From Oscillospiraceae bacterium (GTDB lineage: Bacteria > Bacillota > Clostridia > Oscillospirales > Ruminococcaceae), in NCBI GenBank assembly GCA_021199795.1, contig JAJQHJ010000038.1:1-64000 (forward strand): DNA of 64,000 bases, given 5' to 3'. The notes beneath the pieces are model-generated. The model had not been told where the DNA came from and searched no databases. It was given only the letters and a program-made list of their open reading frames with translations. Shown piece by piece: positions 1-8,283 of this stretch. A program made the position numbers and the translations under genes. Position 1 is the stretch's first letter. Every line of letters starts with the position of its first letter.

Positions 1-233
1 CCAGGAATTTCAAGGAAATCTATGGAACGAGTATCGGTTCGTATATTCAAATCGTAAGAATCAGCAAAGCAAAAGAGCTGCTGAGATTCAGCTCTAAGAC
101 AGTCGAAGCCATCGGCTCCGAATGTGGCTATGACGACAAAAACTACTTCTCAAGGGTGTTCAAGAAAGTAGAGGGTTGTAGCCCAAGTGAGTTTCGGAAG
201 AATTGGGTGAGCACTAACCCGAGGGGTCAGTAA
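1..233 (+). CDS. AraC-family transcriptional regulator, C-terminal part (cut by window edge)
   Basis: Reading from base 3 gives 76 residues ending at TAA 231-233. They form the second helix-turn-helix of an AraC/XylS DNA-binding domain: a GTSIGSYIQ-type linker, then [20 protein letters not shown] and the terminal SPSEFRK signature. The sensor domain lies outside the window, so the signal is unknown. The last 111 bases recur in decayed form at 4603-4713, so this gene has a damaged paralogue nearby. Family assignment is firm; target genes are unknown. Confidence 0.88.
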   Translation, partial: RNFKEIYGTSIGSYIQIVRISKAKELLRFSSKTVEAIGSECGYDDKNYFSRVFKKVEGCSPSEFRKNWVSTNPRGQ

Positions 234-309
234 AGCTTAATAAGTATCAATATATTGCAAAATTCTATAAGAAGTTAACGAATGTGCTCATATTTTGAAA
301 GATAATCTA

Positions 310-338
310 TTGAAAAGCAATCTCTTTTGTGCTACAAT
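310..338 (+). promoter_or_regulatory. Sigma-A type promoter upstream of the XRE fragment
   Basis: TTGAAA (310-315), 17-base spacer, TACAAT (333-338). It lies about 70 bases before the ATG at 409. Confidence 0.5.
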
Positions 339-408
339 ATTACCATAGCGATTGGGAGTTTATGCCGCAAGGCTAAGTTTTTTAAACAATTTGGTGTGGT
401 GATTTTGT

Positions 409-657
409 ATGCAGTTTGATGTCAACCGTCAATTTGGCGATACACTTCGTAAATTACGGGAAGGTCGATTCAAATCTCAGGAGGAGTTTGCGGAATTATG
501 TGGGATCAGTCGCGCTTACTACGGTAGACTCGAAAGAGGCGAACATTTCGATGAGTCGTGCTCTTGGAAACAATCTTCAATCCGTAGGCAAGCAGGCAAA
601 TCTCTGGAAGACGCTCTATATGACTGTCGCCTTTGCTGCAATCTCATGATTTTATAA
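409..657 (+). pseudogene. XRE-type helix-turn-helix protein, C-terminus degenerate
   Basis: Residues 8-45 form a recognisable XRE helix-turn-helix (FGDTLRKLREG, SQEEFAELCGISRAYYGRLE, RGEH). After RGEH the sequence stops resembling the family, where a short IA.AL..L..LF helix is expected, and gives a Cys-rich tail. This suggests one or more small indels near base 545. A promoter at 310-338 precedes it. It may be a decayed regulator or a short HTH protein with an unusual tail; I favour decay. Confidence 0.45.
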
Positions 658-660
658 TTC

Positions 661-731
661 AAAATAGCCTGACAACTGTTCCCTGCCCGAGAGATTTTCC
701 TGTGCAAGGTTCAGTTGCCGGGCTATTTTCG
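661..731 (+). terminator. Long-stem hairpin, possible terminator
   Basis: AAAATAGCC (661-669) pairs with GGCTATTTT, and inside it CAACTG pairs with CAGTTG, leaving a roughly 30-base loop. It sits just after the XRE fragment. The T-run is short, so termination is only probable. From here to 975 I see no gene. Confidence 0.45.
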
Positions 732-978
732 CTTAAAACAACTCTACATCTCCGAGAAGAAAATCAATAAGGTTGCAGTGGAAGAATCCGTTATCGTCAT
801 ATAATCATTGCAACATACCTCCTGCTTAGTACGCTTGCGCCCTGAGTTTAAGATAAATATATCACAGCGTTGCAAAGAGTCAGCACAAAATCGAAAACTT
901 AGGACGCATGTGTCCCAAGTATATTGTGTTTCAAAATGGAGAAAAGATAGCATTTCAGTTATCTATTATTATGACCAC

Positions 979-1015
979 AAACCGCACCTGGAATCAAATC
1001 CAAGTGCGGTTTTGT
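979..1015. terminator. Intergenic hairpin downstream of the minus-strand XRE gene
   Basis: AACCGCAC pairs with GTGCGGTT, with TGGA/TCCA inside. The better T-tract (TTTTGTCTT) is on the plus side, but the hairpin also lies 35 bases past the stop of the minus-strand regulator at 1050 and may serve it. Confidence 0.5.
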
Positions 1016-1049
1016 CTTATGCAGGATGTTGTTATATGTGCCTATGTAG

Positions 1050-1388
1050 TCAGATACCCTGTGCCGAAAGAATCTCTTTCAACACTTTTGCCATCTGCGT
1101 GAGAATGAACTCCTCGGTCTCATTGCAATCCAGTAGCAGCCGATGCAATTCACTGTCCGCTGTTGACGCCGAGTGCTCCAAACAATCCACAAGAATATCA
1201 TCAGCCGAAACTCCGAGCGAGTTTGCAATGTTCACGAGCGAATCTACCCCGAGTCTCGTCTTGTTATTTTCAATCATACTGATAAACTCTCGTGAGAGAT
1301 TTGCCCTTTCCGCAAGCTCCTCCTGCGAAAACCCTTTCTGCCTCCGCAAATACCCGATACGATGTCCAAATGCTATACAAGCTGTCAT
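1050..1388 (-). CDS. XRE-family transcriptional regulator (112 aa)
   Basis: Residues 7-65 are a canonical XRE/Cro-CI helix-turn-helix (FGHRIGYLRRQKGFSQEELA, SREFISMIENNKTRLGVDSL, NIANSLGVSADDILVD). The C-terminal 45 residues are an acidic helix (LHRLLLDCNETEEFIL...VLKEIL) that could dimerise. The start is the ATG at 1388, preceded on the minus strand by AAAGGAGGCAAAATT. A TATAAT lies about 35 bases upstream. An inverted repeat at 1472-1506 in the divergent intergenic region is a possible operator. Targets are unknown; the neighbour at 1548 is the obvious candidate. Confidence 0.85.
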   Translation of the reverse strand: MTACIAFGHRIGYLRRQKGFSQEELAERANLSREFISMIENNKTRLGVDSLVNIANSLGVSADDILVDCLEHSASTADSELHRLLLDCNETEEFILTQMAKVLKEILSAQGI

Positions 1389-1471
1389 AATTTTGCCTCC
1401 TTTAATTCATGCCCTGCATAAGCATTCTATTATAGCAAGCAGAAATGGTCTTACTGAATCTTTGCAAAGTT

Positions 1472-1506
1472 AAGTTCACAATTTTCGCCTCATGTGAAGT
1501 GAACTT
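1472..1506. promoter_or_regulatory. Inverted repeat between divergent genes, possible operator
   Basis: AAGTTCAC (1472-1479) and GTGAACTT (1499-1506) are perfect 8-base arms separated by 19 bases, between the divergent XRE gene and the Rpn-like gene. Location is the only functional hint. Confidence 0.35.
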
Positions 1507-1547
1507 CATAGCTAATTTGTCGAAAAAGCAGTAAAATAGGGTGAGAG

Positions 1548-2195
1548 GTGAGCGCAGTGGGTAGTTTAGATGATGCTATTAGAGATTATTTTGGACAGCC
1601 TGAGGTGATTGCGGAGCTTTTCAATCGCTTTGTATTAAATGTGGAATTGAATCCGTCAGAAATGACTCCAGTAGACGTTATACCTATCTTCAATAAGCTC
1701 AAAGATTACGGTAGTAAGCTGACCTTGGAGAAATTTCAACACATATACAGAAAGTTGTTTTTAATGAAGATCGAAAAGCTTTATTGCGCACTGTTGGTAG
1801 AAACGGAAATCAGTGATGCGTCGCCTATAAAGTTGTGTTTATTTGAAAACGGACTATATGCGACAGAGATAGAAACATGGGATTGCATAAATAATGGCGG
1901 GCTGTTGCCATGTTATACTGTTGCACTGTATCTAAGCCCAGAACATTGCCATCTTCGTGAGACGGCAAATGAGTCTCCATATGATTACAGTTTTTATATG
2001 ATAGAGCCTGCAGAAATCAGTGATGGCACGATAGCTGAGCTATCTAAAGACCTGGGTGGAATTTTGTACTTCGTAAAGATTAGCGATGATGTGAGGAAGA
2101 GGCAGGAGTTTCTTTCAAGCGAAGCATATGCTCGGATGGGAGATTCAGTGAAAAAGCTTATTCACTGCTTTTCAGACTGTATGATTACACAATAA
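1548..2195 (+). CDS. Divergent Rpn/PD-(D/E)XK-type protein (215 aa)
   Basis: The N-terminus (DYFGQPEVIAELFNRFVL) resembles the DPERFADLFN...LF opening of clostridial Rpn-like (PDDEXK_2) recombination-promoting nucleases. Further on, GGLLPCYTVALYLSPE matches the usual LKPVITLVVYWGPE segment and YDYSFYMIEPAEIS...LSKDLGGILYFVK matches the conserved C-terminal block. The central catalytic segment is poorly conserved, so nuclease activity is doubtful. Starts are GTG at 1548 or GTG at 1557; neither ribosome binding site is decisive. It is divergent from the XRE gene at 1050. Family membership is inference from pattern. Confidence 0.55.
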   Translation: MSAVGSLDDAIRDYFGQPEVIAELFNRFVLNVELNPSEMTPVDVIPIFNKLKDYGSKLTLEKFQHIYRKLFLMKIEKLYCALLVETEISDASPIKLCLFENGLYATEIETWDCINNGGLLPCYTVALYLSPEHCHLRETANESPYDYSFYMIEPAEISDGTIAELSKDLGGILYFVKISDDVRKRQEFLSSEAYARMGDSVKKLIHCFSDCMITQ

Positions 2196-2312
2196 TATTG
2201 TCTCTTGAAAAGTTCAGATGGTTCGATGCAAAAATTGAAAGCCACCCTTGATTATATCCCGAATTTGTGGTAAGCTAATAGTAGGTTATAAAACGCATCA
2301 GGAGGAATAGTC

Positions 2313-3808
2313 GTGAATCCCAAACTTCCAAGTGAACTTATGGACAAAATCACATCCGGCGAGTCGATAAATGTTGAATTCAAAAAGTCTGCAACAGACA
2401 TCACGAAAGATGTTTACGAGACTGTATGCTCATTTTCAAACAGGCTTGGTGGCGACATTTTTCTTGGCGTAAAGGACGATGGTTCTATCATTGGCGTTCA
2501 GTCTGATAAGATTGAGAACATGAAGAAGGACTTTGTCAACACGGTAAACAATGGCAATAAGATTAATCCGCCACTGTATCTGATTCCAGAGCCATATGAT
2601 ATTGACGGAAGGACAATTATCTATATTCACGTTCCAGAAAGCCTGAGCGTAATCAGGTGTGGAGGACGAATCTTCGACAGAAATAACGACTCGGATATTG
2701 ACATCACAGATAACCAGCACTTGGTGTACCAGCTTTATGCTCGCAAACAGAACACCTACTACGTGAACACAGTTTTTCCGGCACTTAAAGTTTCTGATTT
2801 GAGAAGAGATCTGATTGACCGTGCAAGACGGATGACGAGGGTGAGAACAGAGCATCATCCGTGGATGGACATGAACGATGAAGAGCTGTTGCGTAGTGCA
2901 AAGCTGATTCTTACAGACCCGGAGACGGGAAAAGAAGGATTAACTCTTGCATCAATTCTGCTTTTTGGCTCGGACAACCTGATTGTATCTACCCTTGCAC
3001 ACCATAAAACCGACGCCATTTTTCGTGTTTTCAACACTGACAGGTATGAGATCGAGATGTCATTGTGACTAACCTGTTAGATAGCTACGACAGGCTCATG
3101 GCTTTTGGGCGAAAGCACCTGAACGACATGTTCTCGATGGACGGCATAGTGAGCATAAGTGCAAGGGATAAAATCCTCAGAGAGATTGTCTCAAACCTGC
3201 TTGCACACCGTGACTATTCAAACGCGTATGTCGCAAAGTTCATAATTGAGAAAGACCGCATTTACACTGAAAACGCAAACCGTTCTCATGGGTTCGGTGC
3301 ACTGAATGTGAAGGCGTTTAGCCCTTATCCAAAGAATCCTGTTATATCAAGTGTTTTCCGTGAGATAGGCTTGGCTGATGAACTTGGTTCCGGCATGAAG
3401 AACACATACAAGTATACCGCACTTTATTCAGGCGGGGTCCCAGAGTTCATCGAAGGCGACGTTTTCCACATGATAATTCCTCTGAATGAAGCGGCAACAG
3501 CAACCGTGGGCGCAGAAAATCCCATTTCCAGTGACGGAGTTAGTGGCGGAGCTGGTGGCGGAGTTACAGGCGGAGCTAGTGGCGAAGTCTCGCCACTGAC
3601 AATCAAGCTTGATGCTGATAAAGCCAATGCGTTGATTGCGTTCTGCACAGAGGAAAGAACTAAGTCAGAGATGATGGAATTCTGTACCATCAGGTCTGAT
3701 TATTACTTCAGAGAGAATATTCTGAAGCCATTACTTCAGCAAGGCATACTAAGACGAACCGTGCCTGAGAAGCCAAACAGCCCTAAGCAGAAATATATAA
3801 AAGCATAA
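2313..3808 (+). pseudogene. AlbA_2 (Schlafen-like) ATP-binding regulator, frameshifted near 3049
   Basis: Two consecutive reading frames (2313-3068 and 3065-3808) form one protein of about 497 aa. The first has the AlbA_2 DNA-binding-type domain (NVEFKKS, FSNRLGGDIFLGVKDDGSIIGV). The second has the GHKL-like C-terminal half (REIVSNLLAHRDYSN, ENANRSHGFGAL, FREIGLADELGSGMKNTYKY). Around 3049 the expected RYxDRDVIVTNLLDSYDR can be read only by changing frame by one base (DRDVIV is encoded from the third base of the GAG at 3048). A Gly/Ala-rich linker and a winged-helix-like end follow. It is either a pseudogene, a sequencing indel, or a split protein joined by the ATGT/GTGA overlap. Confidence 0.75.
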
Positions 3809-3813
3809 CAGTA

Positions 3814-3876
3814 GCAGCCCAGTAGGTGTTTTCTATCTCAGCATATGGAAACAACTGACTGGGCTGTTTTTATTTT
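3814..3876 (+). terminator. Possible terminator after the AlbA-type gene
   Basis: CAGCCCAGT and ACTGGGCTG pair across a loop of about 35 bases and are followed by TTTTTATTTTTG. From here to 4142 (about 265 bases) I see no convincing gene, only a small CGAAAGGATC...CTCCTTTCG hairpin near 3940-3970. Confidence 0.45.
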
Positions 3877-4142
3877 TGTACAAAGTCAGAGAAAATACTA
3901 TGATTTCGTGCAAATTCAGAAACGGTCATTTCTAAATTTGCTCGAAAGGATCGGAAATACGCTCCTTTCGATGATTTTTAAAAACGAAGTTTTGCTGAAC
4001 ATCCCCACAATTCCTTGTCCTATTTTTCTCAAAATATTGTGTACCTTATTTCCCACAAATGACTGGCTATTTCTCCGCAGTGACGGTAATATGGTGATAC
4101 TCAAAGGGACAGAAGTCCCGTGGTGAAAGGGGATAGCGAGCA

Positions 4143-4400
4143 ATGTTTTATTATTTGGCAATGTACTCATTTAGCATAAGCAAGCCCGTGACTGGACCAT
4201 TTGCAACTAGAGATGAAGCGTGGACGGCGATGAGGAAGAATGTTGAGAACGAGCAAGCGGAATCAGAAGCACTTGGGTTGGAGACCGCTACCACATTTGA
4301 TGAGGATAGCGGAGAGATCATACTTACCGAGAGTAGCGAAATTGAAGACAAATCAACTACGTGGATTTTGTTTGAGATAAAGGAAAGGAGCAAGGCATGA
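4143..4400 (+). CDS. Small hypothetical protein (85 aa)
   Basis: Not recognised. It begins MFYYLAMYSFSISKPVTGPF and is mostly polar and acidic, with a DEAW helix and a Thr/Glu-rich end; a small soluble protein is likely. GAAAGGGGATAGCGAGCA before the ATG is an adequate ribosome binding site. Its TGA overlaps the next ATG (ATGA at 4397-4400), so the two genes are translationally coupled. Confidence 0.6.
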   Translation: MFYYLAMYSFSISKPVTGPFATRDEAWTAMRKNVENEQAESEALGLETATTFDEDSGEIILTESSEIEDKSTTWILFEIKERSKA

Positions 4401-4915
4401 ACAAGATAATATTCAACCCAAATGACTTGAAAGGGATGCGGATTCTCGTGAAGACCTGCGGAAATTCATCTGAACCGTTCTGTGGCGAAAACGGCGAGCC
4501 GGTAACAATTTCGGTTTTCTCAGATAGGATTATCGTTGTGACCACGCAAAGCAACGGGTGGAGCAGAATAAACACCTACTACAGCGATGGCACTGCGGAA
4601 GAAAGACAGTCGAAGCCATCGGCTCCGAGTGCGGCTACGATGACAAAAACTAATTCTCAAGGGTTTTCAAGAAAGTCGAGGGCTGCAGCCCAAGCGAATT
4701 CAGAAAACTCTGGACCAGCAAACAGTAAAATCAGCATTCCGAAAGATCTCCCTAAGCGTCTTTCTTTCGGAATGTTTTTTGCAAAAGTCAATATTGTGCT
4801 AATTTCAATCAACATAGTCCATCGAATCGGTGCCAGAATTAGTGTATCATACAATAATGTGTTGCTTGAAACACAACAGCAGCTGAAAAATGTGTGCAAA
4901 ATAAGAATAGTATAG
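4397..4915 (+). CDS. Hypothetical protein with chimeric, probably artefactual C-terminus
   Basis: The first ~69 residues ([17 protein letters not shown]...[16 protein letters not shown]) look like a genuine small beta-rich protein coupled to the gene before. From about base 4600 the frame runs out of phase through a decayed AraC tail (4603-4728) and its terminator, giving a Ser/Ala/Asn-rich stretch with no expected fold. The original 3' end seems to have been replaced by recombination with AraC-derived DNA, so the real protein is probably truncated near 4600. Confidence 0.45.
   Translation: MNKIIFNPNDLKGMRILVKTCGNSSEPFCGENGEPVTISVFSDRIIVVTTQSNGWSRINTYYSDGTAEERQSKPSAPSAATMTKTNSQGFSRKSRAAAQANSENSGPANSKISIPKDLPKRLSFGMFFAKVNIVLISINIVHRIGARISVSYNNVLLETQQQLKNVCKIRIV
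4603..4728 (+). pseudogene. Decayed second copy of the AraC-regulator C-terminus
   Basis: Bases 4603-4713 align without gaps to 96-206 (about 93 of 111 identical by hand count). Most differences are at third codon positions. The translation keeps [12 protein letters not shown], then has TAA where copy 1 has TAC (Tyr), then [20 protein letters not shown] and a stop at 4726. The synonymous pattern implies the copy diverged as a working gene before it broke. Only the last ~40 codons remain, fused out of frame to the gene at 4397. Confidence 0.8.
4735..4780 (+). terminator. Rho-independent terminator
   Basis: CATTCCGAAAG (4735-4745) pairs perfectly with CTTTCGGAATG (4764-4774), followed by six T. 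It probably came with the AraC remnant and now separates the accessory genes from the fucose operon. Confidence 0.85.
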
Positions 4916-4925
4916 GAGAATGCAA

Positions 4926-6014
4926 ATGAAAACCGCATTAATCACCGGAATCACTGGTCAGGACGGCTCATACTTAGCCGAGTTTCTTCTTGAAAAAGGC
5001 TACGATGTCCACGGCATAATCCGTCGTTCATCGGTTGACTACCGCGAGCGCATTGCTCATCTTGAGGGCAAGGAGCACTTCCACCTCCATTTCGGAGACT
5101 TGGGCGACTCGATGAGCCTTGTTTCCGTAATAGGAACAGCCCGTCCCGACGAAATATATAACTTAGCGGCTCAGAGCCATGTTCAGGTCAGTTTCGATGT
5201 TCCCGAATTCACAGCGGATGTCGATGCTACAGGCGTTTTAAGAGTTCTCGAGGCAGTTCGTCTTACAGGTCTTAAGGATACTTGTAGAATTTATCAGGCT
5301 TCGACTTCGGAACTTTATGGCAAGGTTGAGGAAGTTCCGCAAAGAGAAACAACACCTTTCCACCCCTACAGCCCTTATGCTGTTGCTAAGCAGTACGGCT
5401 TCTGGATCACAAAGGAATACAGAGAAGCCTACAACATGTTCTGCTGTTCGGGAATCCTTTTCAATCACGAGTCTGAGCGCAGAGGCGAGACCTTCGTCAC
5501 GAGAAAGATAACTCTTGCGGCTTCAAGAATCGCACAGGGCAAGCAGGACAAACTCTACCTCGGCAATCTTTCCTCCCTCCGTGACTGGGGCTACGCCAAG
5601 GACTATGTCGAGTGCATGTGGCTCATCCTCCAGCATGAGACTCCCGAGGACTTCGTAATCGCAACCGGCGTTCAGCACTCTGTAAGGGAGTTTGCAACTC
5701 TCGCGTTCCACTATGCCGGAATCGAGCTCGAATGGCAGGGCGAGGGAATGGACGAAAAGGGAATTGACAAGGCAACCGGCAAGGTTTTGGTCGAGGTCAG
5801 TCCCGATTTCTATCGTCCGACAGATGTTGTAAACCTCTGGGGCGACCCGACAAAGGCAAAGACTGAGCTCGGCTGGAATCCTGTAAAGACCAGCTTTGAG
5901 GACTTAGTCAGAATCATGGTTGAGCACGACATGAAGAAAGTCGCAGTCGAGCGTGCCGAGGAGCATATCAAAACTAACTTGGAAGAATATCTTGAAAAGG
6001 GTGTTATAAAGTAA
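4926..6014 (+). CDS. gmd: GDP-mannose 4,6-dehydratase
   Basis: Converts GDP-D-mannose to GDP-4-keto-6-deoxy-D-mannose, the first committed step of GDP-L-fucose synthesis. It is an extended short-chain dehydrogenase with the NADP-binding [16 protein letters not shown] at the N-terminus, the STSELYGK segment, the YAVAK (YxxxK) catalytic pair and the family-typical [12 protein letters not shown] and RPTDV motifs. Length (about 362 aa) is normal. I prefer ATG 4926 over ATG 4920 because the AGGAG just upstream is then about 7 bases away rather than 1-2. First gene of a tight operon; its TAATG stop overlaps the next start. Confidence 0.97.
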   Translation: MKTALITGITGQDGSYLAEFLLEKGYDVHGIIRRSSVDYRERIAHLEGKEHFHLHFGDLGDSMSLVSVIGTARPDEIYNLAAQSHVQVSFDVPEFTADVDATGVLRVLEAVRLTGLKDTCRIYQASTSELYGKVEEVPQRETTPFHPYSPYAVAKQYGFWITKEYREAYNMFCCSGILFNHESERRGETFVTRKITLAASRIAQGKQDKLYLGNLSSLRDWGYAKDYVECMWLILQHETPEDFVIATGVQHSVREFATLAFHYAGIELEWQGEGMDEKGIDKATGKVLVEVSPDFYRPTDVVNLWGDPTKAKTELGWNPVKTSFEDLVRIMVEHDMKKVAVERAEEHIKTNLEEYLEKGVIK

Positions 6015-6958
6015 TGATGGAGAAAAACGCAAAAATATATGTAGCCGGTCATCGTGGAATGGTCGGCTCTGCAATAGTCCGTGAGCTTAACCGCCAGGGC
6101 TACAACAACATGATCACAAGAACCCATAAGGAACTGGATCTGACCCGTCAGGATGCCGTTGAGGCTTTCTTCGCAGAGGAAAAGCCGGAATACGTTTTCC
6201 TGGCAGCTGCCAAGGTCGGCGGAATCGTCGCAAATGAGAGCGCGCTTGCCGACTTTATGTATGACAACATGATTCTGGAAATGAATGTCGTCCACTCTGC
6301 TTGGGAGAACGGCTGCAAGAAGCTTGAGTTCTTAGGCTCATCCTGCATCTATCCGAGAATGGCTCCTCAGCCGATGCCGGAAAGCTGTCTTCTGACAGGC
6401 GAGCTCGAAAAGACCAATGAGGCATATGCTCTTGCCAAGATTTCCGGACTTAAATACTGCGAGTTCCTGAACCGTCAGTATGGCACCGACTATATTTCAG
6501 TCATGCCGACCAACCTTTATGGACCTAATGATAACTACCACCCGACCCACAGCCATGTTCTTCCTGCACTCATCCGCCGCTTCCATGAAGCAAAAGTCGA
6601 GGGCAAGGAATATGTCACATGTTGGGGCGACGGTAGCCCGTTAAGAGAATTCCTCTATGTTGACGACCTTGCAAACCTTTGCGTGTTCCTGATGAACAAC
6701 TACAGTGGCAACGAGACTGTCAATGCCGGAACCGGCAAGGAGCTCACCATCAAGGAGCTTACCGAGCTTGTCGCTAAAGTCATCGGTTATGAGGGCGAAA
6801 TCCGCTGGGATCCGTCGAAGCCGAACGGTACTCCGAGAAAGCTTCTCGATGTCTCCAAGGCAACCGCTCTCGGCTGGACATACAAGACCGAGCTTGAGGA
6901 TGGAATCAGACTGTCCTATGAGGACTTTCTCAACAACCCGATGAGGGCTGAAAGATGA
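6014..6958 (+). CDS. fcl: GDP-L-fucose synthase (epimerase/reductase)
   Basis: Also called wcaG. Epimerises and reduces the Gmd product to GDP-L-fucose using NADPH. It has the N-terminal GHRGMVGSAIVREL nucleotide-binding loop, the LGSSCIYPR segment with the catalytic Ser, YALAKISGLKYCE with YxxxK, and PTNLYGPNDNYHP, all diagnostic of Fcl. Length 314 aa is typical. The start overlaps the gmd stop and the end overlaps the manC start (ATGA), so the three are translationally coupled. Confidence 0.97.
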   Translation: MMEKNAKIYVAGHRGMVGSAIVRELNRQGYNNMITRTHKELDLTRQDAVEAFFAEEKPEYVFLAAAKVGGIVANESALADFMYDNMILEMNVVHSAWENGCKKLEFLGSSCIYPRMAPQPMPESCLLTGELEKTNEAYALAKISGLKYCEFLNRQYGTDYISVMPTNLYGPNDNYHPTHSHVLPALIRRFHEAKVEGKEYVTCWGDGSPLREFLYVDDLANLCVFLMNNYSGNETVNAGTGKELTIKELTELVAKVIGYEGEIRWDPSKPNGTPRKLLDVSKATALGWTYKTELEDGIRLSYEDFLNNPMRAER

Positions 6959-8265
6959 ATATAATCCTACTTTCAGGCGGATCAGGCAAACGTCTTTGGC
7001 CCCTGTCAAACGACATCCGCTCCAAGCAATTCATAAAGATTTTCAAAACCGACGATGGAAACTATGAATCGATGGTTCAGCGAGTATATCGCCAGATTAA
7101 ATCTGTAGACCCTGACGCCACCGTCACCATAGCCACCTCCAAAACTCAGGTCTCCGCAATCCATAACCAGTTAGGCGAGGATGTCGGAGTATCCGTCGAG
7201 CCCTGCCGCCGCGACACTTTCCCGGCAATAGCCCTGGCAACCGCCTATCTTCATGATGTCATGAGAGTACCCCAGGATGAATCAGTCGTGGTATGCCCTG
7301 TAGACCCGTATGTCGAGGAAGACTACTTTGAAGCCATAAAGAAGCTCTGCGACCAGGCATCAAAGGGCGAAGCAAACCTGGTTCTGATGGGCATCGAGCC
7401 CACCTATCCCAGCGAAAAGTACGGCTATATAATTCCTAAATCTGATGCTGAGACAAGCGAAGTTGAATCATTCAAGGAAAAGCCGGACGCTAAAACAGCA
7501 GAAGAATATATTGCTAAGGGCGCGCTCTGGAACGGCGGAGTTTTTGCATACAAGCTGAGCTATGTTCTAAACAAGGCACATGAGCTCATCGACTTCACCG
7601 ACTATCATGATCTTTTCTCGAAATATGAGACCCTTACGAAAATCAGCTTTGACTATGCCGTAGTCGAGAAAGAGCCGAAGATTCAGGTAATGCGCTTCTC
7701 AGGCGAATGGAAAGACCTCGGAACCTGGAATACCCTGACAGAGGCAATGGACGAGCCTACAATCGGCGATGCAATCCTGAACGACGCCTGCGAAAACGTG
7801 CATGTCTTGAATGAGCTGAACGTTCCCGTTATCTGCATGGGTTTAAAAGACGTTGTAGTTTCCACAAGCCCGGAGGGAATCCTGGTTTCAGACAAGGAGC
7901 AGTCGAGTTATATCAAGCCCTATGTCGACAAGATAGACCAGCAGATAATGTTCGCTGAGAAGTCGTGGGGAAGCTTCCGCGTTCTCGATGTTGAAGAACA
8001 GAGTCTAACTATCAAGGTGACCCTCAATCCCGGTCACGGAATGTACTACCACAGCCACCAGAGGCGAAATGAGATATGGAACGTTGTTTCCGGCGAGGGT
8101 GTTGTCACGATTGACGGTGAGAAGAGAACCGTCCGCACCGGCGACATCATAGAAATGAAAGCAGGAACCCGCCACACTGTCACCGCTGTAACCGAGCTCA
8201 AGATGATCGAGGTTCAGCTTGGCAGCGACATAAACGTGCACGACAAGCAAAAATTCGAGGAATAA
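6955..8265 (+). CDS. manC: Mannose-1-phosphate guanylyltransferase, ManC type
   Basis: Makes GDP-mannose, the substrate of Gmd. The N-terminal nucleotidyltransferase domain has LLSGGSGKRLWPLS and the FxEKP motif (ESFKEKPD). The C-terminal cupin (about residues 340-436; HGMYYHSHQRRNEIW, GDIIEMKAGTRHTV) is the phosphomannose-isomerase-like domain, so the protein may be bifunctional. The IPA-type His-Arg motif is only partly recognisable and I cannot settle isomerase activity. It overlaps fcl by 4 bases and sits 18 bases before fkp. Confidence 0.93.
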   Translation: MNIILLSGGSGKRLWPLSNDIRSKQFIKIFKTDDGNYESMVQRVYRQIKSVDPDATVTIATSKTQVSAIHNQLGEDVGVSVEPCRRDTFPAIALATAYLHDVMRVPQDESVVVCPVDPYVEEDYFEAIKKLCDQASKGEANLVLMGIEPTYPSEKYGYIIPKSDAETSEVESFKEKPDAKTAEEYIAKGALWNGGVFAYKLSYVLNKAHELIDFTDYHDLFSKYETLTKISFDYAVVEKEPKIQVMRFSGEWKDLGTWNTLTEAMDEPTIGDAILNDACENVHVLNELNVPVICMGLKDVVVSTSPEGILVSDKEQSSYIKPYVDKIDQQIMFAEKSWGSFRVLDVEEQSLTIKVTLNPGHGMYYHSHQRRNEIWNVVSGEGVVTIDGEKRTVRTGDIIEMKAGTRHTVTAVTELKMIEVQLGSDINVHDKQKFEE

Positions 8266-8283
8266 GTAATTAAGGAGCACTTC

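Noticed and set aside
808-1473. 221-codon plus-strand frame
   Set aside because: It runs antisense through the clear XRE gene at 1050-1388 and has no domain or ribosome binding site.
3048-3065. Programmed ribosomal frameshift in the AlbA-type gene
   Set aside because: There is no slippery heptamer or downstream stem at the junction, so mutation or error is more likely.
3845-4126. 93-codon frame after the AlbA-type gene
   Set aside because: No recognisable fold, no ribosome binding site, and it begins inside a probable terminator loop.
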